Origin: Bacillota bacterium
GTDB lineage: Bacteria; Bacillota; Clostridia; Acetivibrionales; DTU013
DNA length: 30,814 nt
Assembly: GCA_023415815.1 (NCBI GenBank)
Contig: JAEZJL010000056.1
Coordinates: forward strand, 1 to 30,814
Reading direction: 5' to 3'
The translations under genes and the position numbers were made by a program. The stretch's first letter is position 1, and the number at the start of each line of letters is the position of its first letter. Of the stretch, positions 8,713-18,200 are shown piece after piece. The notes under the pieces were generated by a model. That model was not told the origin of the DNA, did not search any database, and was given only the letters and a program-made list of their open reading frames with translations.

Positions 8713-8937
8713 ATGTCAAGGCCTAAAACTCCATTGGTTCCGGATGCCAGAGCGGCGCTGAACAATTTCAAAATGGAAGCCGCTAAGGAAATCGGACGTC
8801 TCCAGTATGTGAAGGAAAACAACGACCATTACAAGGGAGACCTCACGGCGGCCCAGAACGGCCATGAGGGCGGTCCCATCGGCGGACAGATGGTAAAAAA
8901 GATGATAGCTCTGGCAGAAAACCAGCTGAAAAAGTAA
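8713..8937 (+). CDS. Small acid-soluble spore protein, alpha/beta type
   Basis: A 74-residue protein of the alpha/beta SASP family. These bind and protect spore DNA in the forespore and are degraded at germination by the GPR protease. Family features are the AAL..FKMEAAKEIG segment holding the likely GPR site, and the second conserved half with GGPIGGQMVKKMI near the C-terminus. I choose the ATG at 8713, behind GAAGAGGG; a GTG at 8704 overlaps that ribosome site. A GGAATA at 8643-8648 resembles a sigma-G -35 element, but I see no convincing matching -10. The gene stands alone between pgi and the HTH/LuxR pair and has its own terminator. It shows that the organism forms endospores. Confidence 0.95.
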   Translation: MSRPKTPLVPDARAALNNFKMEAAKEIGRLQYVKENNDHYKGDLTAAQNGHEGGPIGGQMVKKMIALAENQLKK

Positions 8938-8975
8938 AATGGAAAGTAGACAGATGAAATAATTAAAATTTCGAG

Positions 8976-9019
8976 AAGACCGCTTTTCCTCCCAAAAAGA
9001 GGATTAGCGGTCTTTTTTT
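8976..9019 (+). terminator. Terminator after the spore protein gene
   Basis: AAGACCGCT pairs with AGCGGTCTT, with an inner CCTC/GAGG stem, followed by seven T. A textbook rho-independent terminator starting 38 bases after the stop codon. Confidence 0.92.
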
Positions 9020-9048
9020 ATGCCGCTGTAAGCAAAAATCATAGAAAC

Positions 9049-9080
9049 CGCTGATTGGGGTTACGGAGCCACCATCAGCG
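9049..9080. other. Short inverted repeat in the 9020-9135 gap
   Basis: CGCTGAT (9049-9055) is the exact complement of ATCAGCG (9074-9080), with a further GG/CC pair inside. It lies upstream of the promoter at 9136, so it is not in that transcript. No T run follows. I cannot assign it a role; the rest of the gap shows nothing recognisable. Confidence 0.35.
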
Positions 9081-9135
9081 CAGGGATTTCAACAATCGAG
9101 GGTGAAACGGATATCCGGTCGTATATTTCTCGATA

Positions 9136-9164
9136 TTGAAATTTTCTCAATCGGGAAGTATACT
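9136..9164 (+). promoter_or_regulatory. Promoter of the HTH/LuxR pair
   Basis: TTGAAA (9136-9141), a 17-base spacer, then TATACT (9159-9164). Transcription would begin near 9171 and leave a leader of only about 23 bases before the first ATG at 9194. Confidence 0.7.
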
Positions 9165-9193
9165 ATAAACAAGACTACAAGCCGAGGTACGAT

Positions 9194-9376
9194 ATGGAAT
9201 ACATCAGTGTACGGGAAGCCGCCGGCAAATGGGGCCTTACCAGCCGGATGGTCAGTTATCATTGTGCCGGCGGGAGGATCAAGGGCGCGCAAAAAATCGG
9301 CAACATATGGGTGGTCCCCAAGGATGTACCCAAGCCTGCGGACAGGCGCAAGAAGAAGGTCAGCCGGCAGGTTTGA
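9194..9376 (+). CDS. Small MerR/excisionase-like helix-turn-helix protein
   Basis: A 60-residue protein that is almost only a winged helix-turn-helix: ISVREAAGKWGLTSRMVSYHC (helix-turn-helix), then GGRIKGAQKIGNIWVVPKD (wing), then a basic tail rich in Lys and Arg. The pattern matches short MerR-like or excisionase-like DNA-binding domains. It has GAGG six bases before the ATG. It is followed after 29 bases by the MalT-like regulator gene and shares its promoter, so the two should be made together. No phage or integrase gene is nearby, which argues for a regulator rather than a true excisionase. A joint role with the downstream regulator is inferred from gene order. Confidence 0.75.
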   Translation: MEYISVREAAGKWGLTSRMVSYHCAGGRIKGAQKIGNIWVVPKDVPKPADRRKKKVSRQV

Positions 9377-9405
9377 TCACATTTCCACCGGAAGGAGGCC
9401 CTATA

Positions 9406-11994
9406 TTGCTTCGAGCCAAACTCCATGCACCTACCGTCAATAAAAACATCATCCGCAGAGAAAAGTTACTGGCAAAGCTTGGGCACGCAAAGGAGGGCAA
9501 GCTGACGCTGGTCATGGCGCCAGCGGGCTATGGAAAAACCACTGCTGTCCTCGATTGGCTTGGCAAATGCGGCCTGCCTTTCGCCTGGCTGTCGTTGAGC
9601 GAGAGGGACAATCATCCCCTGACCTTCTGGGAATATGTCTGCGCCTCCCTGGATGGTATTGCGGAAGGCATATCAAAAGAAACGGAATATGTGTTTTCTT
9701 CTCGGGAGATGATGGATGCCAACGTCCACTTGAACCTCCTCATCGACCGGCTTTCGGAGCGTTCCACCGACTTCCTGCTTGTGCTGGACGACCTTCATCT
9801 GATCAAAGACGCCTCCATCCTGGCGGGGCTTTCCTATCTGATTGATTTTCTGCCTGAAAAAATGCATTTGATTTTCATCAGCCGTACCGAACCGGAACTC
9901 AATCTCTCCAGACTCAGGATAAAATGGCAGATACAGAGGCTGCAAACGGATGACCTCCGGTTTAGCGAGGATGAGATATTGCGGTTTTATCAATCAAAAG
10001 GCCTCACCCTCGAAAATGACGAGCTGAAGGCAGTGGAGGACTACACCGACGGCTGGATCGCGGCGCTGGTTGCCGCCGCCCTGTCCATGGGGGATGGCGA
10101 TGGGCATACCGCCATCGAGGCCCTGTCGCGCTCCGGCAGAGATATCGGCAGGTATCTCCGGTACGAAGTGTTTGCCGACTGGGCTCCCCAAAAGCAGTCC
10201 TTCGCCATGAAAACCTCCATCCTGGACACCCTGTCGGAAGACCTGTGCAATGCCGTGACGGGTGACTGCAACGGAGGGCGGCTGCTCAGGGAAATTTATG
10301 AGACGAGCGGCTTTGTACTGGATATGGACGGACAGCGGCAGTCATTCAGGTATCACCAGCTGTTCAAAAGCTTTCTCCATGAGCTGCTCCAGGAAAAAGC
10401 GGCGGAGGAGATTCCCCAGCTGCATAAAAAAGCCGGCCTGTGCTATCAGGAACAAGGCTTGCTGCCGGAGGCCATAGAGCATTTCCTGCGCGGCGGCTTA
10501 TTTCAGGAGGCCTTTGAACTGATTGAACACCAGACTGACTATTTAATCGATAAGAATGATTTCAGCAGACTGCTTGCGTGGATTGAACGCCTGCCTGCCG
10601 GATACCGGGACAACAGCTTCAAAATTGCCGTCATTTACGCTACGTTTTATACGGAAACAGGCGGGTATGATCTGGCAAGGCAATGGGTCGGCAGGATGAA
10701 GGCCCTGATGATGGATAACTACCCGCACGCTTCCGGCCCCGAATGGAATAACTACAGCCGGACGGTATGCACGATGGTCGAGGTGAACCTGTTCATACGG
10801 GAAGGCAATAAAGAGTTTGCAGCAATGCTTTTTTCGGCAGCTGCGACAGACGGCGGTAAATATTACAGGATGTCCGAATATTATGATTCCAACCCGTCGG
10901 ATATTTACTTTTACCGTTGTACCATGCATCGAGTCACTGATTTGTTCATAGAATCTCCGGATAAATATAAGCAGACAGTTGAAAGCTATCGCACGATGAT
11001 CTCTAAAAATCCGGGGTACGCGCCTCTTGCAATAGGAGAATACCTCTATGAAAATAACCGGCTGGAGGAAGCCCTGCCCTATTTGCTAAAAGCCCAGGAA
11101 GAAGCGCGGACAGCAAATTGTCCGGGCGCCCTTGTCCCGGCGATGGTGAATATCGCGCGGAATAAACGGGCCGTCGGGGATATCGCCGGCGCCTTGGCAG
11201 TCCTGGAGGAATGTGAAGAACAGCTCCGGAGTGCCGGAAAGCCTCATTGGAACTATCTGCTCCGCGCTTTCAGGTGCAGGCTGTATCTTGATGCCGGTTA
11301 CACCGTTCAGGCGCAGGAATGGCTTTCCTCCAGCAAGCTGGGCATATTTACGGAGATCAGCAGGATCAGGGAATTTGAGCTGATTGTTTATGCAAGAGTC
11401 CTGATTCTGTTGAACCGGCCCCAGGATGCCGAGCTGCTTCTGCAAAGACTCCTGACCTTCAGCGGCGACAACAGGCGGCTCCACAGCCGTGTGGAGGTCT
11501 TGAACCTTCTGGCTATGCTTGCTTACAGGAATCATCATGCGCGCGCGGCTCTAAAATATATGGATCAATCGCTGGACATCGGTATGACGCAAGGATATGT
11601 CAGAAGTTATCTGGATGAATTGACGTCCATGGCTCAAATACTCCGGGCTTACATAAAGTCAAGGCGAAATCCCTCTGACGCGGATCATACGAAAGAAAAG
11701 AAGTCATTTGCCGGTAACCTGCTGAAACAGATACGCGGCAGCGCACCGCAAATCACAGAGGCCAGCGACGGAGCTGCGGCGGGAATGGCTGTCGAAATTC
11801 TGGAGAAGCTCACGGAGCAGGAGAAAAAGGTGCTGGAGCTTATGGCGGGCGCAGCGACAAATCAGGAGATTTGCGATAAACTCGGTATCAGTCTCTCGAC
11901 GGTTAAGCGGCATACCGGGAACATCTACGGCAAGCTGGGCCTCAAAAACCGCGCCCAATGCCTCAAGCTGATCCGGGAGCTGGGACTGCCGTAA
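9406..11994 (+). CDS. MalT-like ATP-dependent LuxR-family transcriptional activator (TTG start)
   Basis: I place the start at a TTG at 9406, giving 862 residues, because AAGGAGG sits seven bases upstream and the product opens with the family's usual N-terminus (LLRAKLHAPTVNKNIIRREKL). Earlier codons in frame overlap the HTH gene. Architecture: a STAND/MalT ATPase with Walker A (APAGYGKTT, residues 38-46) and Walker B (FLLVLDDLHL, near 122-131), an arginine-rich FISRTEPEL segment, a winged-helix region, a long helical TPR-like middle (about 370-760), and a C-terminal LuxR/GerE HTH (LTEQEKKVLELM... STVKRHTGNIYGKLGLKNR, 802-862). Such proteins oligomerise on binding an inducer and ATP, then activate sigma-A promoters. 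The inducer is unknown. The giant surface-protein gene immediately downstream is a candidate target, but this is inference. Confidence 0.92.
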   Translation: MLRAKLHAPTVNKNIIRREKLLAKLGHAKEGKLTLVMAPAGYGKTTAVLDWLGKCGLPFAWLSLSERDNHPLTFWEYVCASLDGIAEGISKETEYVFSSREMMDANVHLNLLIDRLSERSTDFLLVLDDLHLIKDASILAGLSYLIDFLPEKMHLIFISRTEPELNLSRLRIKWQIQRLQTDDLRFSEDEILRFYQSKGLTLENDELKAVEDYTDGWIAALVAAALSMGDGDGHTAIEALSRSGRDIGRYLRYEVFADWAPQKQSFAMKTSILDTLSEDLCNAVTGDCNGGRLLREIYETSGFVLDMDGQRQSFRYHQLFKSFLHELLQEKAAEEIPQLHKKAGLCYQEQGLLPEAIEHFLRGGLFQEAFELIEHQTDYLIDKNDFSRLLAWIERLPAGYRDNSFKIAVIYATFYTETGGYDLARQWVGRMKALMMDNYPHASGPEWNNYSRTVCTMVEVNLFIREGNKEFAAMLFSAAATDGGKYYRMSEYYDSNPSDIYFYRCTMHRVTDLFIESPDKYKQTVESYRTMISKNPGYAPLAIGEYLYENNRLEEALPYLLKAQEEARTANCPGALVPAMVNIARNKRAVGDIAGALAVLEECEEQLRSAGKPHWNYLLRAFRCRLYLDAGYTVQAQEWLSSSKLGIFTEISRIREFELIVYARVLILLNRPQDAELLLQRLLTFSGDNRRLHSRVEVLNLLAMLAYRNHHARAALKYMDQSLDIGMTQGYVRSYLDELTSMAQILRAYIKSRRNPSDADHTKEKKSFAGNLLKQIRGSAPQITEASDGAAAGMAVEILEKLTEQEKKVLELMAGAATNQEICDKLGISLSTVKRHTGNIYGKLGLKNRAQCLKLIRELGLP

Positions 11995-12039
11995 TTCGCA
12001 GATATACGGAAAACAGAGAGTAAAATAAACCGGACACGG

Positions 12040-12071
12040 GATACAGGCAATACAGACCTGTATCTTTTTTT
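12040..12071 (+). terminator. Terminator after the LuxR-family gene
   Basis: Perfect 8-bp arms GATACAGG (12040-12047) and CCTGTATC (12057-12064) followed by seven T. It separates the regulator transcript from the surface-protein gene. Confidence 0.92.
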
Positions 12072-12136
12072 GCGCGTAACTTTGGTATGATTTAATATTC
12101 TTCATTTTATGTTATTATGTTAACTGGGAAAAAATA

Positions 12137-12234
12137 GGTATCATTCCGGTTCAAAAGGGGCCTGCGAGTTTGCCACAGACTCCTTTTGGAGTCGTACTAA
12201 AACCAATCGCCGGGAGACTGATTACAGATGATCC
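12137..12234 (+). promoter_or_regulatory. Structured 5' leader of the surface-protein gene, class not identified
   Basis: The ends close on each other: GGTATCAT (12137-12144) pairs with ATGATCC (12228-12234) through seven pairs and one bulged T. Inside are a perfect hairpin GACTCC-TTTT-GGAGTC (12178-12193) and a possible long-range GGTT (12148-12151) / AACC (12201-12204) pairing. A multi-branched element closed by a terminal stem just before a ribosome site looks like a riboswitch or other cis-acting RNA. I could not match it to a known class: cobalamin, SAM, c-di-GMP-I and c-di-GMP-II consensus patterns do not fit. No clear promoter was found; TTGGTA (12082-12087) with an AT-rich stretch 17 bases later is the best guess. 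Confidence 0.45.
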
Positions 12235-12266
12235 ATTCAAAAACTATAAACAAGGGGTGTAAAAAA

Positions 12267-15200
12267 ATGAATCTGAAGAGAAGGATGCTGAGCGTTTTTC
12301 TGACGCTCGCAATGCTATTAAGCCTGATGCCGGCAATGGCGGCGGCAGAGGACCTGCCGACCGGCAGCTGGCAGGACGCGGGAGTCCCCGATACATCGTG
12401 GTTCGATACTCCCTCCGCCGGGCAGGATGGTTCGGCGTCTCATCCGTATGTCCTCGGCAACGCTGAGGAACTTGCCGGACTTGCGTCGCTTGCCGCGGAC
12501 AGAACCCATTTCGCCGGCCTGTACATAAAGCTTGACGCGGACATCGATCTCGGCGGCAAGCTGTGGACGCCGATCGGCACCGACGCTTGCCGCTTTGCCG
12601 GCAATTTCGACGGGGACGGCCATGTGATCAAAAACATGACCATCCATGCAGACTCCGACAGCAACGCCGGCCTTTTCGGCGTGATCAATACCGACTATGG
12701 AAACTGTTCCATCAAAAACCTCGGCATGGTGGACGTCAATATCAGCGGAGACGGTATCCGGTATGCAGGGGCGTTGGCCACGGAGGTCTTTGTGACCGGT
12801 ATGAGCGGGTATGACTTTACCGTGGATAACTGCTTCGCGACCGGGAGCATCCGTTCGGGATACCTCTTGAGCTGCCTTGGCGGCCTGCTCGGGGAAATGA
12901 TGATCAACGGTGCAAGCGGCAACTCCGTCATCGTCAGCGACTGTTATTCAAACTGCGACATCTCCCTCGACAGCGCGGACGGTCAAAATTATTACACCCG
13001 TTATGCCGGAGGGCTGCTAGGGGACATGGTATATTACGGAGGCAGCGCGTCGGTAAACATTACCGATTGCTATTCCGCATCCAAAGTCGAGACTGCCAAT
13101 CCGGACAGAAGCAAAATCGGCGCTTTTCTCGGATATGTCAATAATTCTTCCGTTTTGACTGTCGGGGGCTGCCTGTTTGATATGCAGGCGGCAAGCATCG
13201 GCTACGCAACCGACAAAACGAGCGCCGCGTTTTTCGGGGCGGAAGGAAAGCTGACCTCACAAATGACGGGGGCCGGAGCCGTGCCGTCGTCCTGGGACTC
13301 CGGCAAATGGCAGGCAGGAGCTGGCCTTTATCCGCAGCTTGCGACGTTTGCCGCGTCCGCAGATCCGGACGCCAAAGACAGCTCGCTTATAAGCGCGATC
13401 CCGGTCAAGCTTTTTGAAAACGGGTCGGTACCGGCGCTCAGCGACACGTCGGCCCTTTTAAGACACGGCTTTACCGTACCGGTCATAGCGGGGGTAACGT
13501 GGTCGTCCGACAATGCGGCCGTCCTTTCGGTCGGTCCGTCCGGCGGCAATGTGACGTTTTCAAGCCCCGCAAGCGACACCGAGGTCACGCTGACCGCAGC
13601 CCTGGAAAGCGGGATCAAAAAGGACTTTGTCCTGATGTGTAAGGCCGGCGCCGACCCGGCTGACGCCACTCCGCCCGCAGTGACAATCGAAGAGATTGCC
13701 CCGTCGGATTTTTCGGCGAGTGTCAATGTTTCCGCCGACGAGCCTTCCGACCTGTACGTGCTGGTCAGAGCGGCCGGGGATTTGCCCCCCGGCGCGGGCG
13801 ATATCCTTGTGGATAGCCATACGATAAAGCTGACGGGGATCGCGGCCAATACCCCGGCTGCCGCTTCGATCCCGGAGCTTGACTGCCTCACCGATTATGT
13901 GGCCTATGCCGTCGGAACCGATCCTTCGGGCAACGTTTCTTCCGTGATAAGCCAGGCTTTTTCCACCGAGCAGGACCATACGCCGCCGACAATGAGTGGC
14001 TATAATATGGTGACAGTGTCGAGTGGAACAGCGAGTTTTTTCGTCAGCTATAACGAGGCGGGGACGATCCATTGCATCGTCCTTCCCTCCGCTTCTTCGT
14101 CAACGCCCTCGAATATACAGGTCGCGGCGGGCAAGGATGCGCACGGAAATACTGCCTTTTATGCGGGCGATACGGATTATCTCACGGCGGGGGCCAACTG
14201 CACCGTCAGTTTTGATGTCAGTTCCTTTGAACCGGACACCTATTATGTGTATTACGTTTGTGAAGATGCGGTCAGCAATATTTCAAGCGTCGGTTCCCCC
14301 GTCTTGGGTCCGGGATATCCGGCCTTTGAGATTCGGGGACAGGTCACGTTTACCGTCACCGACAGCAGTACTTCCGATGTGTTGGAAGGGGTAAGCGTCA
14401 AGATCGGGTCCAAAACAAAAACGACGGATGCGGACGGCACGGCGGTCTTCACCCTATCGGGCGGAGACTACACCTATCTGGCCCAAAAAGAGGGCTATCG
14501 GGGGGCGTCGGGGAGCCTTAACGTCAACCAGCAGGCGATGACAAAGGGCGTTGCGCTGACGCCGGGCGGCGGCGGCCTCTATTCCGCGTCCTTCCATGTC
14601 ACGGATACAAGCGGCGCGGTAGCGGGGGCCGAAGTCACGATCGGTCCCGATACCAAAACGACCGATTCGGGCGGGAACGCCGAATTTTATCTGGAATCCG
14701 GAAGCTATGACTATTCCGTGAGCGCTGTGGGCCGCGCGGCGAAAACGGGCGGAATCACAATCGACGCAGAGAACATCACGGAAAATATCACACTCGATCT
14801 GGATACCGCAGGAGTGGCAGTGGCCATCACAGGCCATACGGAGGGTCAGCTGGAGAGTGAGCTTGCCGCCTATCTCTCCGCGTACAGCCTGACAAACGGT
14901 ATGGTCACATCCCTTTCGGTTGCCGGCGGAACGGTGAACGCGGCCGATACCGCGGCCATAAGAAGCCGCTTTGCGGATACCTTAAAAACGCTGGACTTCT
15001 CCGGGACGGCATTTGACGGCAATGCGGTTCCGGACGGCGCGCTCGTAAACTGCTATGTTCTGACGGATCTGATTCTGCCCGACTCGGTCACGGCCATCGG
15101 CGCAGAGGCTTTCTATTGGTGCATCGGCCTTACAGACGTCACATTACCCGCAGGGATAACCGATATCGGCTATGCCGCTTTCTATCAGTGCACCGGCCTT

Positions 15201-18200
15201 TCATCCGTTGCGCTGCCGGCGAGCCTTCAAACGATCGGCAGCAGCGCTTTTTGGAACTGCAGCGATCTTACGGCCGTCACGCTGCCCGCAAGTGTCGTAA
15301 GTATCGGGAACAGCGCCTTTTACCAAAGCGGCCTTACGGACCTGTACCTGCTGTCGCCAACGCCGCCCAGTGTCGGCAGCAACATTTTCGGCGGTCATCC
15401 GGAAAATGCCAAGGTCCATGTGCCCGCAAACAGCCGTTCCGCGTTCTACAATTGTGACGACGGGGATACGACCGACCGGTACTGGTATGACCTTTTGGTC
15501 GATGACCCGGAGATGGGACCGTTCCTTGAAGAAAGCCAGACCGTCAGAACCTCCGATACGGAAGCGACCATCGACTTTACATCAGATAAGGGTGGCGCAT
15601 ATTATTACGCGGTCGTCGACAGCGGCGCTGCGGAGCCCGGCATCGACACTTCAGGCGCCGGAACGGCCTTAATTGAAGACTATAACGTGCTGAACGCCAC
15701 TTTGACCGCGGGCGCCAAGGATCTCTACATCATAGCAAAGAGCGAAGACGAAAAGCTCGGCAACAAGCTCAAAATCGAAATCCCCGCGTACGTACCTCCG
15801 ATCGACGTCGTGATCACCGGCCATCAGGCAGGCTCGCTTGCTTCCGAGGTCGACGATTATCTCGAAGCCCACGGCTTTTCCGAAGAGTACGAATGGATCG
15901 AAAGCCTGAAAGTGTCCGGCGGGACGATCAACGGATACACTGCGGACGGTTCATATGGGGATGGAGCCGATACCGACGAAGACTATATTGTTAACAATTT
16001 CTTTGATTGGGTGAGGCTCAAAACGCTCGATTTTTCCGGAACCTCTTTTGAAAATAACGCCATAAGCGACGAGTTGTTCGCCATGAAAACTTCTTTGGTC
16101 AATGCCTATCTGCCGGAAGGCGTGACGGAGATCGGCGATGATGCGTTCATGTATTGCGTCTACCTCACAGACATCACTCTGCCGTCAAGCGTCACGTCTA
16201 TCGGCGATAGGGCGTTTGGGGCATGTTTCAGCCTTGAGTCCGTTACTTTGCCCGCGGGCGTTACGTCCATCGGCGACGAGGCGTTTACCTCCTGTCAATC
16301 GCTCGGCAATTTAACCCTCCTTTCCTCAACACCTCCGAGCGTAGGGGAGGATGCGTTCAGCGACATCATGGATGGCGCAGCGGCACATGTCCCGTACGGC
16401 AGCTCAGCCGCCTATCTGGCCGCCCCGGATGGGGACACAACGGATGACCTGTGGTATGGGCTTGTCATTACAAGCTCATCCGCCGCGGTCGGAAACGTGA
16501 CCGTGACCGGCACAACAGGCTCGCCGATCACAGACACGGATGTGACCATCACCATATCGGACGACAGCCTTGTCGCCATAAGCGCCGGCACTGACCTGTC
16601 AGGCTGGTTCACGAACCTCCCGGCAGGCCTGACGGCAAAGGCCGCCGTTGATGTAACAGACGGCGGCGCCTCGGTGACCGTCACCATCAGCGGAACACCG
16701 TCAGAAACATCGAACGCGGTAATGGCAATTACGATTCCGGCATCCGGCATGACCGGCGGTATCGCCCTGCCGGTGACATCCAATGCCGGCGCCAAGTTTA
16801 ACATCACCAGCAACTCTGCTTTCGTACCGATAACAGGCATCACCGGCGTACCGACCACGGCAACTGCAGGCGTTAACCTGACGCTCAGCGGGACGGTCGC
16901 TCCGGCCAACGCGACGAATCAGACCATCGTGTGGAGCGTCCAGAGCGCGGGTACGACAGGCGCAACGGTCACCGGCAATACTCTCTCCACCACGGCGGCG
17001 GGAACCGTCACCGTAAGGGCGACCATAGCAAACGGCCTGACCGAAAGTACAAACTATACGAAGGACTTTGATATTACGGTGAATACAGCCTTTGTGCCAG
17101 TCACAAACATCACCGGCGTACCGACCACGGCAACTGCAGGCGTTGGCCTGACGCTCAGCGGGACGGTCGCTCCGGCCAACGCGACGAAACAGACCATCGT
17201 GTGGAGCGTCCAGAGCGCGGGTACGACAGGCGCAACGGTCACCGGAAGCACTCTCTCCACCACGGCGGCGGGAACCGTCACCGTGAGGGCGACCATAGCA
17301 AACGGCCTGACCGAAAGTACAAACTATACGAAGGACTTTGATATTACGGTGAGTGCGGCGGCCCCGACCGTGACGAGCGTAACCGTAAGTCCGCTGACCA
17401 TAACAGTGCAAAAAGGCCACCAACAACAATTCAGCGCCACGGTCAGCGGGACGAATAACCCCGCACAGACTGTAACATGGAGCGTCTATGGCGGCGGTGC
17501 AGGCACGTCCATCGACTCTGACGGTGAACTTACGATAGCCGCTGACGAAACGGCAGGAACGTTGACTGTTACGGCGACCTCGACGGTGAATACGTTAAAA
17601 TCCGGCAGCGCGACAGTCACGGTAACCGATGTGCCGCCCTCGACCTACTCCGCGACGGTGCTGGTGAGAAAGGACGGCTCGGACTGGACGTCCGGCGCGC
17701 CGGCGTTCACGATCGGCGTTGACGCAGGGAGCGCCGTGGTCAGCGGCTCCAATCTCGCGGACGGGACATATAACATTTATGCGGACGGCGCGGATACCGG
17801 AGCAGACATCACGGTATCGGGCGCGGCGGTCTCGGTGACTTTGGATTACTACACCCTGACCCTGAACGCCGGTGCGGGTATTGAGAGCGTCAGCGGGGAT
17901 GGCATATATCTCTCCGGTGCGAGCGCAAGCATTGATGCTGTCGTGTCCAGCGGCTATATATGGGAGAAATGGTCGGATAATAACACGGCTAAGGCCCGCA
18001 CCGTCCCGATGAGCAATACCCTCACCCTCACAGCCAGCGCGGCGCTGACGCCTCCGACCTTTACGGCGGTGACAGGCATCACCGGCGTACCGGCCACGGC
18101 AACCGCAGGCGTTAACCTGACGCTCAGCGGTACAGTGGCTCCGGTTAATGCGACGAACCAGACCATTGTATGGAGCGTCCAGAACCCAGGTACGACAGGC

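Noticed and set aside
9340..9410. Programmed frameshift fusing the small HTH protein to the MalT-like regulator
   Set aside because: The regulator frame is open across the HTH gene, but there is no slippery heptamer near the HTH stop, and the regulator has its own strong AAGGAGG with a TTG start.
12137..12234. Assignment of the surface-gene leader to cobalamin or c-di-GMP-II riboswitches
   Set aside because: Some short strings look similar (GCCAC, GGGAGAC; GGTT/AACC), but the conserved cores and stems of those classes are not present.
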